Assembly (NCBI GenBank): GCA_951394045.1 | Contig: OX595998.1 | Location: 310,001-374,000 of the forward strand | Reading direction: 5' to 3' | Length of the DNA: 64,000 bases | DNA from: Nitzschia sp. DOCU1 | Lineage: Eukaryota > Bacillariophyta > Bacillariophyceae > Bacillariales > Bacillariaceae | In this document: positions 10,501-19,631 of the stretch, piece after piece | Layout: each line of letters starts with the position of its first letter | How positions within the stretch are numbered: the first letter of the stretch is position 1 | Notes under the pieces: generated by a model | Told to the model about the DNA's origin: nothing | The model's database searches: none | The model's input: the letters and a program-made list of their open reading frames with translations, nothing else | Translations under genes and position numbers: made by a program

Positions 10501-13500
10501 CTGAACCAACAATTTCATCCGTTGCTGTCCATAGGAGTGGTTTGAGAATGGAACCAGAGTCGGAGGCATCCGTGGGCACTGACCCTGCTTCTACTAGGGC
10601 CCCACATGCGACACTTCGGGACTCTCCATTTACTGCGTCAGCGGGCAGCTTGAGACCACGCGATGCAGGCGGTATTGCCTCTGGGACAAGAGAGCACTCT
10701 GGTAGTTCCATAGATGTCGACTCATCCTCCAATATTCCATCAATGAGATTGCGAAACTCACCCTTCCCCGCAGGAAGTCCGCTCCCCGGAGCAGAGTTGG
10801 TCGATGGCGCTGAAGAGGGAGAACTTTCTTCCAGAGTCCCTACGACTAAGTTACGAGACTCGCCATTTGGCTCCCAATCTGGTGACTTGGCCTCCAGACC
10901 TTCTCCGGCTGGCCACGACCAGGACCCTACTCAGGCTGTGTCCTCAGCAGCGAACAGCAGATCGGCTGCAGGCAGGATGGAGATGGACTCGTCACCCATG
11001 TTTCCATCTACTTCGGCCCCTTCAACTACGGGCTCCGACCCGCACAATGCTGTTACTTCCGCCGGTCCATCCCATGCACATAAAATGCAGCTAAGGGGCA
11101 CACCATTTGCAGAAGGTAGTGGTTCATCGTGGCCCAATGATGCCGCATCGGGGCCAATGGATGGAATGGTTCCGACCATACGGCCGTCCACGGCCCCAAG
11201 GACGGGCGATTTAGTGGCTTTCTACGGTTGGCTTCAAGAAAACGGCTTGACGGCATCAATTCTGTCGGATGCAGCTCGTGCTAATCTCAACGGGGTGACG
11301 GATCGGGCAACGACCGGTAGCGATGCCTTGACTCCGACTGCAAAAGACGGTAGCGACTCTTCAAATGTGGGACTTGGAGCTGCTCCGCCACCTCCAGGTG
11401 GTCCAACAAGCGAGGGCGAACATGTTGTTATTCGTGCCCAGCCGTCTGCAGAAGGAGATGAACTCGGTTCTTCTCGTGTTCAGCCATCTGGAGGAACAGA
11501 CGGCAAAGGAGTCAGTCTATCTGAAGGTGGCCACGGCGAGGCATCTATGATTGGAGGAGGCAGAGTCATGGACAAGGTTGACACATCAGATTCTTCGCCA
11601 CCTATCGCTTCCGAGCCTGTCGCGAGTACATCGGAAGAGAAAAGCGATCAATCAAGCGGTACTTCTACTTTCATGGATATTTTTCATCGAATTGAAACGT
11701 TGGCTAGCGTCGAGCAAGGATTCGATTCTTGGATTAACGATAATCAAGCCATGGTGAACAAGCTGAAGGAGATGGTTCGCACAGGAAAAGTCAATTTCGA
11801 TGAAATCTACGATCTTTGGAACTGGCTCGAGGCTAATGATTTTGATATGTCGAAATTCAAGCGAAGAGCGGTTGAATTGGGGCTCGTAGACAGCTCTTCG
11901 GTCGCGGCGGCCAATTCAGCGAGAGAAAGGAGAATGGCTGAGTTTTCGGCCAACAAACTAGGAGAGCTAGGACCATCAGGGGAGTCGTCCCTGCGTGCAA
12001 CCTTCAAGACCAACATTCAAAAGATTGAACGCAATGTAGAACAGCGGGGTTTTGTGCCTCCGACACATCGCGCGGACTATACTCCAGCGGGAAGTCGTGC
12101 TAACCTTCAGTACATCGATGAAGACCTCTCGGTGGCCTACAAACAGCAAGTGGCTGCCGGTAAGATCGACTCGACAAAATTGTTCCAAAAGGGTACTTCA
12201 ATTCAATCTGATTCTAGAGATGTCGGAGATGTCGCAACTCCAATGATCGAGTACATTAATGAAGACTTGTCTGACTTCTACCGTCCACAGGGCGGATCTA
12301 GAAAGATCGTTCGAAACCGAAATGGAGACATCATTTACCTCGACGAGGATCTTTCCAACGCTTATGGGGGAAAATTGATGAGTGGACCGCGACGTCATGA
12401 TGCCGAAACCAGAAATATTGGAGTTAGGTACTTGAATGAGGATTTGTCTGCCGCTGGTTACCGACGCAAGGCAGAGGCCGCCATAGCCGAGGGCAAGTCT
12501 GCAAGTGAAATCCAGTATCTCGACGAAGATCTTTCGGATGTTTACAAGCAACGGGAAGCTGCACGTCAGAAGGCAATCGCAGAGGGCAAGTCTGCAAGTG
12601 AAATCCAATATCTCGACGAAGACCTTTCGGATGTTTACAAGCGAAGAGAAGCTGCACGTCAGAAGGCAATCGCGGAGGGCAAGTCTGCTAGTGAAATCCA
12701 GTATCTCGACGAAGACCTTTCGGATGTTTACAAGCGAAGAGAAGCTGCACGTCAGAAAGCCATCGCAGAGGGCAAGTCTGGCAACGAAATTCAATATCTC
12801 GACGAAGACCTTTCGGCGGTTTACAAGCAAAGAGAAGCTGCACGCCAGAAAGCAATCGCAGAAGGCAGGTCTGCTAGTGGCATTAGGTACTTGAATGAGG
12901 ATTTGTCTGCCGCTGGTTACCGACGCAAGGCAGAGGCCGCCATAGCCGAGGGTAAGTCTGCAAGTGAAATCCAATATCTCGACGAAGATCTTTCGGATGT
13001 TTACAAGCAACGGGAAGCTGCACGTCAGAAGGCCATCGCAGAAGGCAAGTCTGCAAGTGAAATCCAATATCTCGACGAAGACCTTTCGGATGTTTACAAG
13101 CGAAGAGAAGCTGCACGTCAGAAGGCCATCGCAGAGGGCAAGTCTGCCAGCGAAATCCAGTATCTCGACGAAGACCTTTCGGATGTTTACAAGCGAAGAG
13201 AAGCTGCACGTCAGAAAGCCATCGCAGAAGGCAAGTCTGGCAACGAAATTCAATATCTCGACGAAGACCTTTCGGAGGTTTACAAGCAAAGAGAAGCTGC
13301 ACGCCAGAAAGCAATCGCAGAAGGCAGGTCTGCTAGTGGCATTAGGTACTTGAATGAGGATTTGTCTGCCGCTGGTTACCGACGCAAGGCAGAGGCCGCC
13401 ATAGCCGAGGGTAAGTCTGCAAGTGAAATCCAATATCTCGACGAAGATCCTTCGGATGTTTACAAGCAACGAGAAGCTGCACGTCAGAAGGCCATCGCAG

Positions 13501-16500
13501 AAGGCAAGTCTGCTAGCGAAATCCAATATCTCGACGAAGACCTTTCGGATGTTTACAGGCAAAGAGAAGCTGCACGTCAGAAGGCCATCGCAGAGGGCAA
13601 GTCTGCTAGCGAACTTGAATATCTCGATGAAGATCTGTCTGATGTTTACAAGCAACGAGAGGCTGCGCGAAAGTCGAGTATTGGAATTGCCAACAACCCT
13701 TTCAAACAGCGGGACGTTGCACGGTCTGCCGTGAAAGCTGCTGTAAAAGGGGCCGTGGATCACGGCAATGAAAACAGTCAAATTGAGTACCTGGGTGATG
13801 ACCTTTCTGGTGTTTACAAGAAAAAACCTTCGCTTGCTGCGATGGTCAACTATTATGGTTTCTCGAAGCAGCATGCGTCGGCCGTGACAGTCGTTGAAAA
13901 ACAACCTGCGAATTCATCCACTGGCGTCAACCCGAAAGCCGTGCCGATCGTCAGTAAGCCTTGGCTCATGAAACCTTCCAACAATAGTATGTTGAACACA
14001 CTCAAGTGGATGGACCAGCGCGGGGTGAACTTGGAAAATCCAACGGGTCCTTTCAACCAAGAATCTGATGAGCCTATTGAAGCCGATGAGTCCAGCGAGG
14101 AGGAGGAACAAGAAGAGGAAGAAACAGAAGTCGTAGCAGAACCATTGAAGAAACAGGATTTGACAAAAACAATGTCTTGGTTGATGAGTCACGGCTTTGT
14201 GAAGAAGACCCAGACGACTCCCATGAAAGATTCCGTTCCCGAACAATCCATGGAGTCGCTACCAGAAGGAGATGAAACTGAAAATGTAGCCGTTGAAGAA
14301 GAGACAGAACTGCTCAAGGGCCCTCCAAAGTCGAACGACATGTTTGGAGCTCTTGACTGGCTACATCAGCATGGTTTTGGAGCCAACAAAAGTGTCGCAG
14401 CTGCGGGTGGGTCGGCGCCAGAAGACGAGGCACCAAAGAAGGGGTCGGTTCCTGCTGGACCAACGGCCGAGGACGATGCCAAACTTTACGACTCCAAAAT
14501 CCTTCATTCCTTGTCCTGGCTGCAATCGCATGGCTTCCTTCTGGACAAGCCTGAAGGTCCCAAAGCGGACGGAGAACATGGCATACAGGCGGCAAATCAG
14601 GTCCAAGCTGCCCCTTCGGTAGATTCTATGATGGACGCACTTGATGAACTGGACAAAGAAGAAAGTGACGACGAGGATGTTGCGTCGCCAGACCAACTCC
14701 TAGTCAGACGAAGTAAGAAACCGTACAAAAAGAAGTCTTCGGTCGTTGAAATGGAAAATGCTTTGAATTGGCTCAAGTCCCGTGGCATCGCGGCGCCAAA
14801 GAAAAAGAAGTCAACCAAGAAGAAAAAGACCAAGTCCAAGAAAAGCAAGAACGCAGGGGACGCCGAAGAAGAACCGGACGTGAAAACGCAAAGCCGCCGC
14901 TCGTCAAAGAGTTCTCTCGTCGACGGAGGAGAGCACGATGCGAGTGTTGCCTCCAAAACGAAAAGAGGCGTCAGCTCGGCTGAGATGTCCAGCGCTCTGA
15001 ATTTCTTGGTAAAGAAGGGAATTGCAGTTCCCAAGGCTGCCGTGAGCAAGACATCGCACAAACCAAATAAATCATCGACGAAAAAGAGGAGCGATAAGGA
15101 TGTTTCAGCCAGTGACGCAGAAGCTCTTCTAAAGGAACTGAAGTCGGAGGATGCTGCAGCCACTTCAGGTCCAAATGCACCCGGAGTCCAAGAGACGGAA
15201 CTGGCCCTCAAATTTCTCAAGCTTCGAGAAACGAAGCAGAAAGCCAAGCCGTCAAAGGCTCCGTCGGTGGACGGCGTAGCTAGGGCCCTAAGCTTTCTCG
15301 GGAAACATTCGAAACCTCAACTGTCGAAACCGACAACCTCCAGTCCTGTACCATCACCAGCGACACCATCTGCTATCAAGGAACCGGAAAGCCCAACTAA
15401 ACAAAAGACAGACATATCCGAGTTCATGACGAAGTTTCACCAACGCGCTCAAGCTAAAGCGGCGGCCGCAGCAGGGATGGGTACAGGAGCAACAGCTCGG
15501 AACGACGACCAGGTCATTGCTGAGTTGGCCAGCGAGAGCGGCCGTCTGGAAACGGTTCCCACACCTCGAGCCGATGACCCTACAATGAAAAGCCCCACGA
15601 AGAAGAAAATAGACATTTCCAACTTCATGTCGCAATTCGACAAAAAAGCGAAGGCGGCTGCCCAAGCCTCCACGACGGAAAACGACGAGCCCGACACAGT
15701 ATCGCAGAGCAAGCCACCGGCAGATGACGGGCCGACCAAACGTACAAAAGGAAGAGTCGCGAAAGAAAAGAGGGTCGTTGAGAAGGGGCCGGAATCAGAT
15801 TCCGAATCAGAAGCTGTTACGGAAGACCAAAACGTTGATGGATCCAGTTCGAGCGATGGGCATAAGTCGCCGACGCGAGCTCAACCAAATACTGCAACAA
15901 CGAGCCCAATGAAGAAGAAAATAGACATCGGCGCCTTCATGTCACAATTCGATAAGAAGGCCAAGGCTGCCGCTACTGCTGCAGAGGGTTCGAAGGGCCT
16001 GGAAGGGTCCAAGTCAGACGATGCAAACGATGGACCGGCCAAGAAAACTAGAGGGAGAGTGTCCATCCAGAAACATGCTGGCGAAGGCCCCCAGGAAACA
16101 CAGGAATCGGTGTCTGACATGAATAAGGGTCTCAATTGGCTTAGTTCAAAGACATTCAAATCGCCCAAAGGGAAAACGCCTGGACGGGCCTCCATGACAT
16201 CGGCTTCAAACTCTTTCTCTCGAATTCCTTTGGATCTGAGCGATGATGACGATTCCTCCAATGACGATCCTATCAGTCAGCCGCTAACGCCAAGGGGGTC
16301 GAAGAAGAGCAAAAAATCAAAGAAGCCCAAGTCCAAGTCTTCTGAAGCAGTGGAAAAGGATGGGTCTCTTGCCCGCGACAAGTCGAAATCTCCAAAGTCC
16401 GGCAGGGCAAAGAAAGCATCCGATGACGATTTGATACGCAAGACCGCTGCGCTCCCGCTTTCTGAAGAAGTCGAAAAGGATAGTAGGAAGTCGAAATCTC

Positions 16501-17825
16501 CAAAGCCTGGCAGAGCAAAGAAATCATCCGACGACAATTTGGTACGCAAAGCCGCTGCACCGCCGCTATCTGAAGAAGTCGAAAGGGATGGAAGGCCGCC
16601 CCGTGGCGACAAGTCTGCATCACCAAAGCCCGGAAGAAAAAAGAAAGAGTCCGATGACGATTTGGTACGAACGTCTGCAAAACCGCCGCCGAAGCAGAAA
16701 TCCAAAGTTGAAATGGAGTACGACAACGCGCTCGCTTGGCTTGAAAATAATACCAACATGGACCTGGAGGACGCCATCTACTTCAAAAAACTGGACAATA
16801 TGTTGCCCAAGAAACCCGGCCAGACCATGGAACAACGAGCGCACGAGATGCAAAAGGCTTTGAAATGGATCAAGAACAAAGGCGTCTTTGATGCCAAAAA
16901 GCCAACACCAGTTCCTGTACCTGAGGAACCTCCCAAGACAAAGTCTCCTCCGCCTCCCCCCAAAAAAGAAGCTGACGACCTTGTACGCAAGTCGACCGCG
17001 CCTCCGCCCAAGCAAAAATCGCAAGCCGAAAAGGAAATCGGAAATGCCGTTGCTTGGCTCGAAAACAATACCGATATGGACCTGGAAGATGCCGTTTACT
17101 TTAAAAAGCTGGACAATATGTTGCCCAGGAAACCTGGTCAGAGTACAGAAGATCGGGCACGAGAGATGCAGAAAGCTCTCAAATGGGTCAAGAACAAGGG
17201 TGTTTTTGATGCGGGAAGTAAAACGAAAGAGGAAGAACCAGCTGTGCCTTCATCACCTGTGCCAACCAAGCCGGTCAAGGAAGTGGAAAAGTCGCCCAAA
17301 GCCCCTACCAAGGCGAGCAAATGGGACGTTGCCCGCAAGAATCTCGTAACTGCAGGTGACCTTGCCAAGCAAGCCAAAGCTCGAGAGAAGGCTGAACAAG
17401 AGGCTGCAAAGGACACAGATGCCGACAATGCACTTCGGTGGCTACAAAGTGGGGGCGCTTCCAATCTTCCAGACGCCACCACGTTTAAAAGGCTAGACAG
17501 CAAGATTCCCAAGAAGCCCGGCCAGTCGTTGGAAGAACGTGCCAATGAAATGGCGAAGGCACTCAAGTTTTTGCGCAAAAAGGACGACAAAATGCCCGCC
17601 ACCAAAAAAGGCGACAACGGGCCTTCGCCCGAGCGCGACTTTACCAATGCAATCGAATTCATTACTACAAAACAAGCCGGTGGGGATTTCATGGCCGTGG
17701 AAGATTCGGCTCATTTCAAAAAGCTTGACAATATGTTACCCCAAAAGGCAAATCAAACGCCCGAAGAACGAGCCAAAGAAATGGTCAAAATGCTTACCTG
17801 GATGCGAAAGAAAGGCAAAGCTTAG
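7524..17825 (+). CDS. giant IQ-motif repeat protein (3433 aa), putative calmodulin-binding scaffold
   Basis: Single uninterrupted 10.3-kb open frame; start at ATGATG (7524). Four IQ-type motifs are visible: residues ~93-115 (RIQAIVRGSLAR), ~580 (QMQALVRGFLVRK), ~650 (KIQALVRGYLVR) and ~717 (KIQAVVRGMLIRK). These normally bind calmodulin-like light chains. Residues ~325-410 carry three short helices of the form ERIQQYK / ERIEEYQ / NRIQQYQ. Residues ~1530-2100 are an array of ~31-residue YLDEDLSDVYK units. From ~2150 there are many ALxWLxxxGx helices (for example LDWLHQHGF, LNWLKSRGI), three PTKKKIDIS(N)FMSQFDKKAK-type segments, and four C-terminal modules with KKLDNMLPKKPGQ followed by an ALKW(I/V)KNKG helix. 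No motor, kinase or membrane segment is seen. A cytoskeletal or centrosomal scaffold regulated by calcium is plausible but is inference. Confidence 0.85.
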   Translation: MMADDDEMSLDDASQGSLAAGSLENSTTSLGSVLETRIQRRRQNQAAQEEEENDDEKQGSMSEGARRALRRRRLLEAKQAAKDMQNYGDVDASKLQAIVRIQAIVRGSLARATVSKMIAAMIIELQTSMAAIGSGGGVVTEEEDDDDDSSSNPPDAKSVASSAASLDEGALDDYLQQEYGGEPQPPTVVGVVDSKQETIGELQEQEPLLRDRPEYDRAPPARQSSGSGIFNRMSMYLNSPKKKTTPNKMIQIQRGSVQAVASKFAKPSVDETTTTGILPGERTTKVWKPPSKPAAAQPVKFAPMPSSSSSSSPRPPPLPASTGMSIAERIQQYKNQKQEISHKQRKKLEEEAQALKQKINLGERIEEYQQNKRRTEIPKSTTVVVVDSADTLGNRIQQYQKQALQDERPMMQDSPATQRRATTTWKPPLAAATSRESWTSGGSSHSQSLPVTSSRHSIASESPTTTTRGNITSWKQQQQQQQQRGSFVSNTPSSAGRIPDSPLAVWKKRESDASSAAAAAAQFFSRPLPLSSSHSASQLPTASNEDDDDDYMDIEEPGDGVVQEEEDNEELAHDYEEYSGAVQMQALVRGFLVRKQQQAMQPSMTFAERQRAFLNPSSNKAEEKSPRVVDAAAQQSAQAKLAARQQRMHRSATKIQALVRGYLVRSVDLDEVLYAVDILEYYKTLGPLPGENERFVDSELAHETRQALAARHMILFQAASKIQAVVRGMLIRKFDLRAMTRVVNYLRIHQQLNAMDDMEEDEYYFGGGEDEENEDPIPEPDVADLEKALNILQANQEARQASLSTTHATAGQVPESVLSSLPSPGTILVPQPVNVTELLSTWDWLKAKEQQQEQEILQYEDEVMHDGEFAVLPGQNDGEFGLSGGPFPGAQASAGDPLLSTGLAAAGIETGPLGADGAYISVPQPRASLGKGGVADRFLHSLAQSSVERDEGKDPMGGGRPGPLTGGPNSGGGSMSDRFLQSVGRASAGDTVSEPTISSVAVHRSGLRMEPESEASVGTDPASTRAPHATLRDSPFTASAGSLRPRDAGGIASGTREHSGSSIDVDSSSNIPSMRLRNSPFPAGSPLPGAELVDGAEEGELSSRVPTTKLRDSPFGSQSGDLASRPSPAGHDQDPTQAVSSAANSRSAAGRMEMDSSPMFPSTSAPSTTGSDPHNAVTSAGPSHAHKMQLRGTPFAEGSGSSWPNDAASGPMDGMVPTIRPSTAPRTGDLVAFYGWLQENGLTASILSDAARANLNGVTDRATTGSDALTPTAKDGSDSSNVGLGAAPPPPGGPTSEGEHVVIRAQPSAEGDELGSSRVQPSGGTDGKGVSLSEGGHGEASMIGGGRVMDKVDTSDSSPPIASEPVASTSEEKSDQSSGTSTFMDIFHRIETLASVEQGFDSWINDNQAMVNKLKEMVRTGKVNFDEIYDLWNWLEANDFDMSKFKRRAVELGLVDSSSVAAANSARERRMAEFSANKLGELGPSGESSLRATFKTNIQKIERNVEQRGFVPPTHRADYTPAGSRANLQYIDEDLSVAYKQQVAAGKIDSTKLFQKGTSIQSDSRDVGDVATPMIEYINEDLSDFYRPQGGSRKIVRNRNGDIIYLDEDLSNAYGGKLMSGPRRHDAETRNIGVRYLNEDLSAAGYRRKAEAAIAEGKSASEIQYLDEDLSDVYKQREAARQKAIAEGKSASEIQYLDEDLSDVYKRREAARQKAIAEGKSASEIQYLDEDLSDVYKRREAARQKAIAEGKSGNEIQYLDEDLSAVYKQREAARQKAIAEGRSASGIRYLNEDLSAAGYRRKAEAAIAEGKSASEIQYLDEDLSDVYKQREAARQKAIAEGKSASEIQYLDEDLSDVYKRREAARQKAIAEGKSASEIQYLDEDLSDVYKRREAARQKAIAEGKSGNEIQYLDEDLSEVYKQREAARQKAIAEGRSASGIRYLNEDLSAAGYRRKAEAAIAEGKSASEIQYLDEDPSDVYKQREAARQKAIAEGKSASEIQYLDEDLSDVYRQREAARQKAIAEGKSASELEYLDEDLSDVYKQREAARKSSIGIANNPFKQRDVARSAVKAAVKGAVDHGNENSQIEYLGDDLSGVYKKKPSLAAMVNYYGFSKQHASAVTVVEKQPANSSTGVNPKAVPIVSKPWLMKPSNNSMLNTLKWMDQRGVNLENPTGPFNQESDEPIEADESSEEEEQEEEETEVVAEPLKKQDLTKTMSWLMSHGFVKKTQTTPMKDSVPEQSMESLPEGDETENVAVEEETELLKGPPKSNDMFGALDWLHQHGFGANKSVAAAGGSAPEDEAPKKGSVPAGPTAEDDAKLYDSKILHSLSWLQSHGFLLDKPEGPKADGEHGIQAANQVQAAPSVDSMMDALDELDKEESDDEDVASPDQLLVRRSKKPYKKKSSVVEMENALNWLKSRGIAAPKKKKSTKKKKTKSKKSKNAGDAEEEPDVKTQSRRSSKSSLVDGGEHDASVASKTKRGVSSAEMSSALNFLVKKGIAVPKAAVSKTSHKPNKSSTKKRSDKDVSASDAEALLKELKSEDAAATSGPNAPGVQETELALKFLKLRETKQKAKPSKAPSVDGVARALSFLGKHSKPQLSKPTTSSPVPSPATPSAIKEPESPTKQKTDISEFMTKFHQRAQAKAAAAAGMGTGATARNDDQVIAELASESGRLETVPTPRADDPTMKSPTKKKIDISNFMSQFDKKAKAAAQASTTENDEPDTVSQSKPPADDGPTKRTKGRVAKEKRVVEKGPESDSESEAVTEDQNVDGSSSSDGHKSPTRAQPNTATTSPMKKKIDIGAFMSQFDKKAKAAATAAEGSKGLEGSKSDDANDGPAKKTRGRVSIQKHAGEGPQETQESVSDMNKGLNWLSSKTFKSPKGKTPGRASMTSASNSFSRIPLDLSDDDDSSNDDPISQPLTPRGSKKSKKSKKPKSKSSEAVEKDGSLARDKSKSPKSGRAKKASDDDLIRKTAALPLSEEVEKDSRKSKSPKPGRAKKSSDDNLVRKAAAPPLSEEVERDGRPPRGDKSASPKPGRKKKESDDDLVRTSAKPPPKQKSKVEMEYDNALAWLENNTNMDLEDAIYFKKLDNMLPKKPGQTMEQRAHEMQKALKWIKNKGVFDAKKPTPVPVPEEPPKTKSPPPPPKKEADDLVRKSTAPPPKQKSQAEKEIGNAVAWLENNTDMDLEDAVYFKKLDNMLPRKPGQSTEDRAREMQKALKWVKNKGVFDAGSKTKEEEPAVPSSPVPTKPVKEVEKSPKAPTKASKWDVARKNLVTAGDLAKQAKAREKAEQEAAKDTDADNALRWLQSGGASNLPDATTFKRLDSKIPKKPGQSLEERANEMAKALKFLRKKDDKMPATKKGDNGPSPERDFTNAIEFITTKQAGGDFMAVEDSAHFKKLDNMLPQKANQTPEERAKEMVKMLTWMRKKGKA
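12427..13650 (+). repeat. higher-order tandem repeat: 93-bp units nested in 459-bp blocks
   Basis: The basic unit is 93 bp (31 codons; YLDEDLSDVYK, then a basic EAARQKAIAEGKSASEIQ helix). Units are grouped into 459-bp blocks that each open with a variant YLNEDLSAAGYRRK unit. Block starts at 12427, 12886 and 13345 are exactly 459 bp apart, and the third block is cut short. Several stretches are identical between blocks, implying recent block duplication. Confidence 0.9.
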
Positions 17826-17835
17826 ACCACGATGT

Positions 17836-17845
17836 CTACCGGTAG
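17836..17845. repeat. CTACCGGTAG palindrome, copy 2
   Basis: Exact 10-bp palindrome 11 bases after the stop codon of the giant IQ gene. It pairs with a second copy 95 bp further on. Confidence 0.6.
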
Positions 17846-17930
17846 TAGAATTCTAAATAATAGAAGTTAATGGGGGATGAAGCAATGCACGTGTATTGGG
17901 GTCGACTACCTACTAGAGTATTAAGCTCGA

Positions 17931-17940
17931 CTACCGGTAG
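17931..17940. repeat. CTACCGGTAG palindrome, copy 3
   Basis: Exact copy of the same palindrome in the same intergenic gap as copy 2. Confidence 0.6.
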
Positions 17941-18407
17941 AGGAGTGATTGCATACCTACAGTACCTATTGCCCCGTTTTCGTGCGCCGTGATGCTCCTT
18001 CGCCTATCGAAGTCCGACGGTCACACAGTCCCAATGATAGTGGTGGTCCGAAAATATGAGATGCCAAAGTGTACATCTGACGCATGTGGCCGAATGATCT
18101 AAATGTCTAAAGCACGTAAGATGCTCTGTAAGATTGTACCGAGTGCATACTCCTGCAATAGGATAGCGACTTGCGTACACGTGGGTTCGGGTTTTTGGAC
18201 ATGCTACCGACGAAGTTGCTACCTCACCGCCCGCGCCGGCATGCCTTCGCCAGCTGGGGGCGCCAAATGCCGACGGGGTGGTACTATTTGGTTGTTTGAC
18301 GCACAGGTCCGCAAAAACGCAAGAAGCATCCTTCAAGTATTAGTAGCCTTTCCATTTCTCTTCTCACAACATTTCTCTTTGAACACATACTTACTCTATC
18401 TTCTACC

Positions 18408-19631
18408 ATGGCGCCTGAATTGCACCACCACCATCGTCATCATCCTTTGGAGCAGGAGGCGGCGGCGGCGACGACGGCGGCTAGTAGCGATGAATCGTCT
18501 TCTCGCAGAAAAACGCAAGCGTTGAATCCTCCACCAGTAGTACTAGAAGAGGTACCTACACAACACCCAAGGAAACGAAGTCGGTGGGGAGAGCGTATCA
18601 TTACACCGTCATTACCACGCCTTGCGGAGCAAGGTAAAACAAATTGTGAGGATGTGTCTTTTCGATGGCCTCCCGTCTTTGAGACTTGTGGGGGACAATA
18701 CGTGTTGGATCCCAAATCCAACTTGTTTTACGACACCGTGAGTGATTTCTTTTATGATTGCAACTCCAAGTTGTATTACAGCAATCAAAAGAAAATGTAT
18801 TTTCGTCTGGTAGTGGACTCACCTGTATCAGGGGGTGCAACACGATCCCACTTTGAAAAAGTGGCTGCATGGGATACTACCGCGGAAGAAAACTCTTCAT
18901 CTTCTTGTGTTGCTGCTCCAAGAGAAGTGGAGAGGCGCATGTCAGCATCTGGTGCTAGTAGTACGGATAGTGTTGCGGTGGACAGGCTTCGTTCCTCTTG
19001 CTCTCCCAGAAGGAAATCCAATGACAATAACAAGAACAAGATTCAGATTTGTATCCGAACTACTTCCATGAGCCGAAGGAGCCAATCCAGGGATCGTCGT
19101 AGCCAGTCACCACAAGGCAAAAGCGAAGAAACAACTAGTTATTTCGATCGAAAAGCAGTAAAACGTAACAGACACAACCAATTTGTGGACCACCACCAGC
19201 AGGATGCGTTCAAGTTTCATGATCGGCAGCAGCAGTTGCATCATCCCCACCCATTCTCGTTGGAATCTGTCATGTTGCAACATTCTCGAGCATTGGACAT
19301 GACCTTGTTGCGCATGAATTCAAATCACGACAACAACATTATCGCATCCACCCACGGTTCGTCGCGTCAAGATGTCCAAATACTCTTGAACATGTCCCAC
19401 AATGCATCGCAGGAGCTTGCCGCTGGTTCTCAACTACAATCCTCCGAAGACGAATCGACAAAAAGTGCCAGCCCGCCTAGGACGACGACGACAACAACAA
19501 TGACTGCCGCAAATGGCCCACCGATCTGTCTAGTGTGTCGCCGAAAGTTTGTCTCAATGGCACAACTCCAACGACATGAGGAACAATCCGAGCTGCACAA
19601 GACCAATCTACTCAGGCTGGTAGCCAAATGA
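18408..19631 (+). CDS. OCRE domain plus C2H2 zinc-finger protein (RBM5/RBM10-like splicing factor fragment architecture)
   Basis: 407 residues; the ATG sits in a good context (ACCATGG). Residues ~95-130 carry an OCRE-type aromatic repeat (YVLDPKSNLFYD, FFYDCNSKLYYS, KKMYF), a tyrosine-rich motif known from RBM5, RBM10 and plant SUA, where it contacts spliceosomal SmN/B tails. The C-terminus has a C2H2 finger with CLVC, then RKFVSMAQLQRHEEQS and LHK, closely matching the second finger of the RBM5 family. The middle is Ser/Arg/His-rich with SRRSQSRDRRSQS, an SR-like segment. RRM domains and the G-patch, usual in RBM5/10, are absent within this frame. A nuclear splicing role is likely from family knowledge. 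The protein may be a minimal diatom form, or further exons may have been missed. Confidence 0.82.
   Translation: MAPELHHHHRHHPLEQEAAAATTAASSDESSSRRKTQALNPPPVVLEEVPTQHPRKRSRWGERIITPSLPRLAEQGKTNCEDVSFRWPPVFETCGGQYVLDPKSNLFYDTVSDFFYDCNSKLYYSNQKKMYFRLVVDSPVSGGATRSHFEKVAAWDTTAEENSSSSCVAAPREVERRMSASGASSTDSVAVDRLRSSCSPRRKSNDNNKNKIQICIRTTSMSRRSQSRDRRSQSPQGKSEETTSYFDRKAVKRNRHNQFVDHHQQDAFKFHDRQQQLHHPHPFSLESVMLQHSRALDMTLLRMNSNHDNNIIASTHGSSRQDVQILLNMSHNASQELAAGSQLQSSEDESTKSASPPRTTTTTTMTAANGPPICLVCRRKFVSMAQLQRHEEQSELHKTNLLRLVAK

Larger units (their letters stand above)
17826..18407. other. intergenic region, no gene seen
   Basis: 582 bp between two plus-strand genes. It has two exact CTACCGGTAG palindromes (17836, 17931) 95 bp apart and a CACGTG at about 17889. 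No supported coding region. Confidence 0.55.

Noticed and set aside
12198..13904. Minus-strand 568-codon open frame over the YLDEDLS array
   Set aside because: Length comes from the tandem repeat lacking antisense stops; the translated repeats (FVEILDF, LLTCSFS) are a mirror of the plus-strand units, and the plus-strand frame is far longer.
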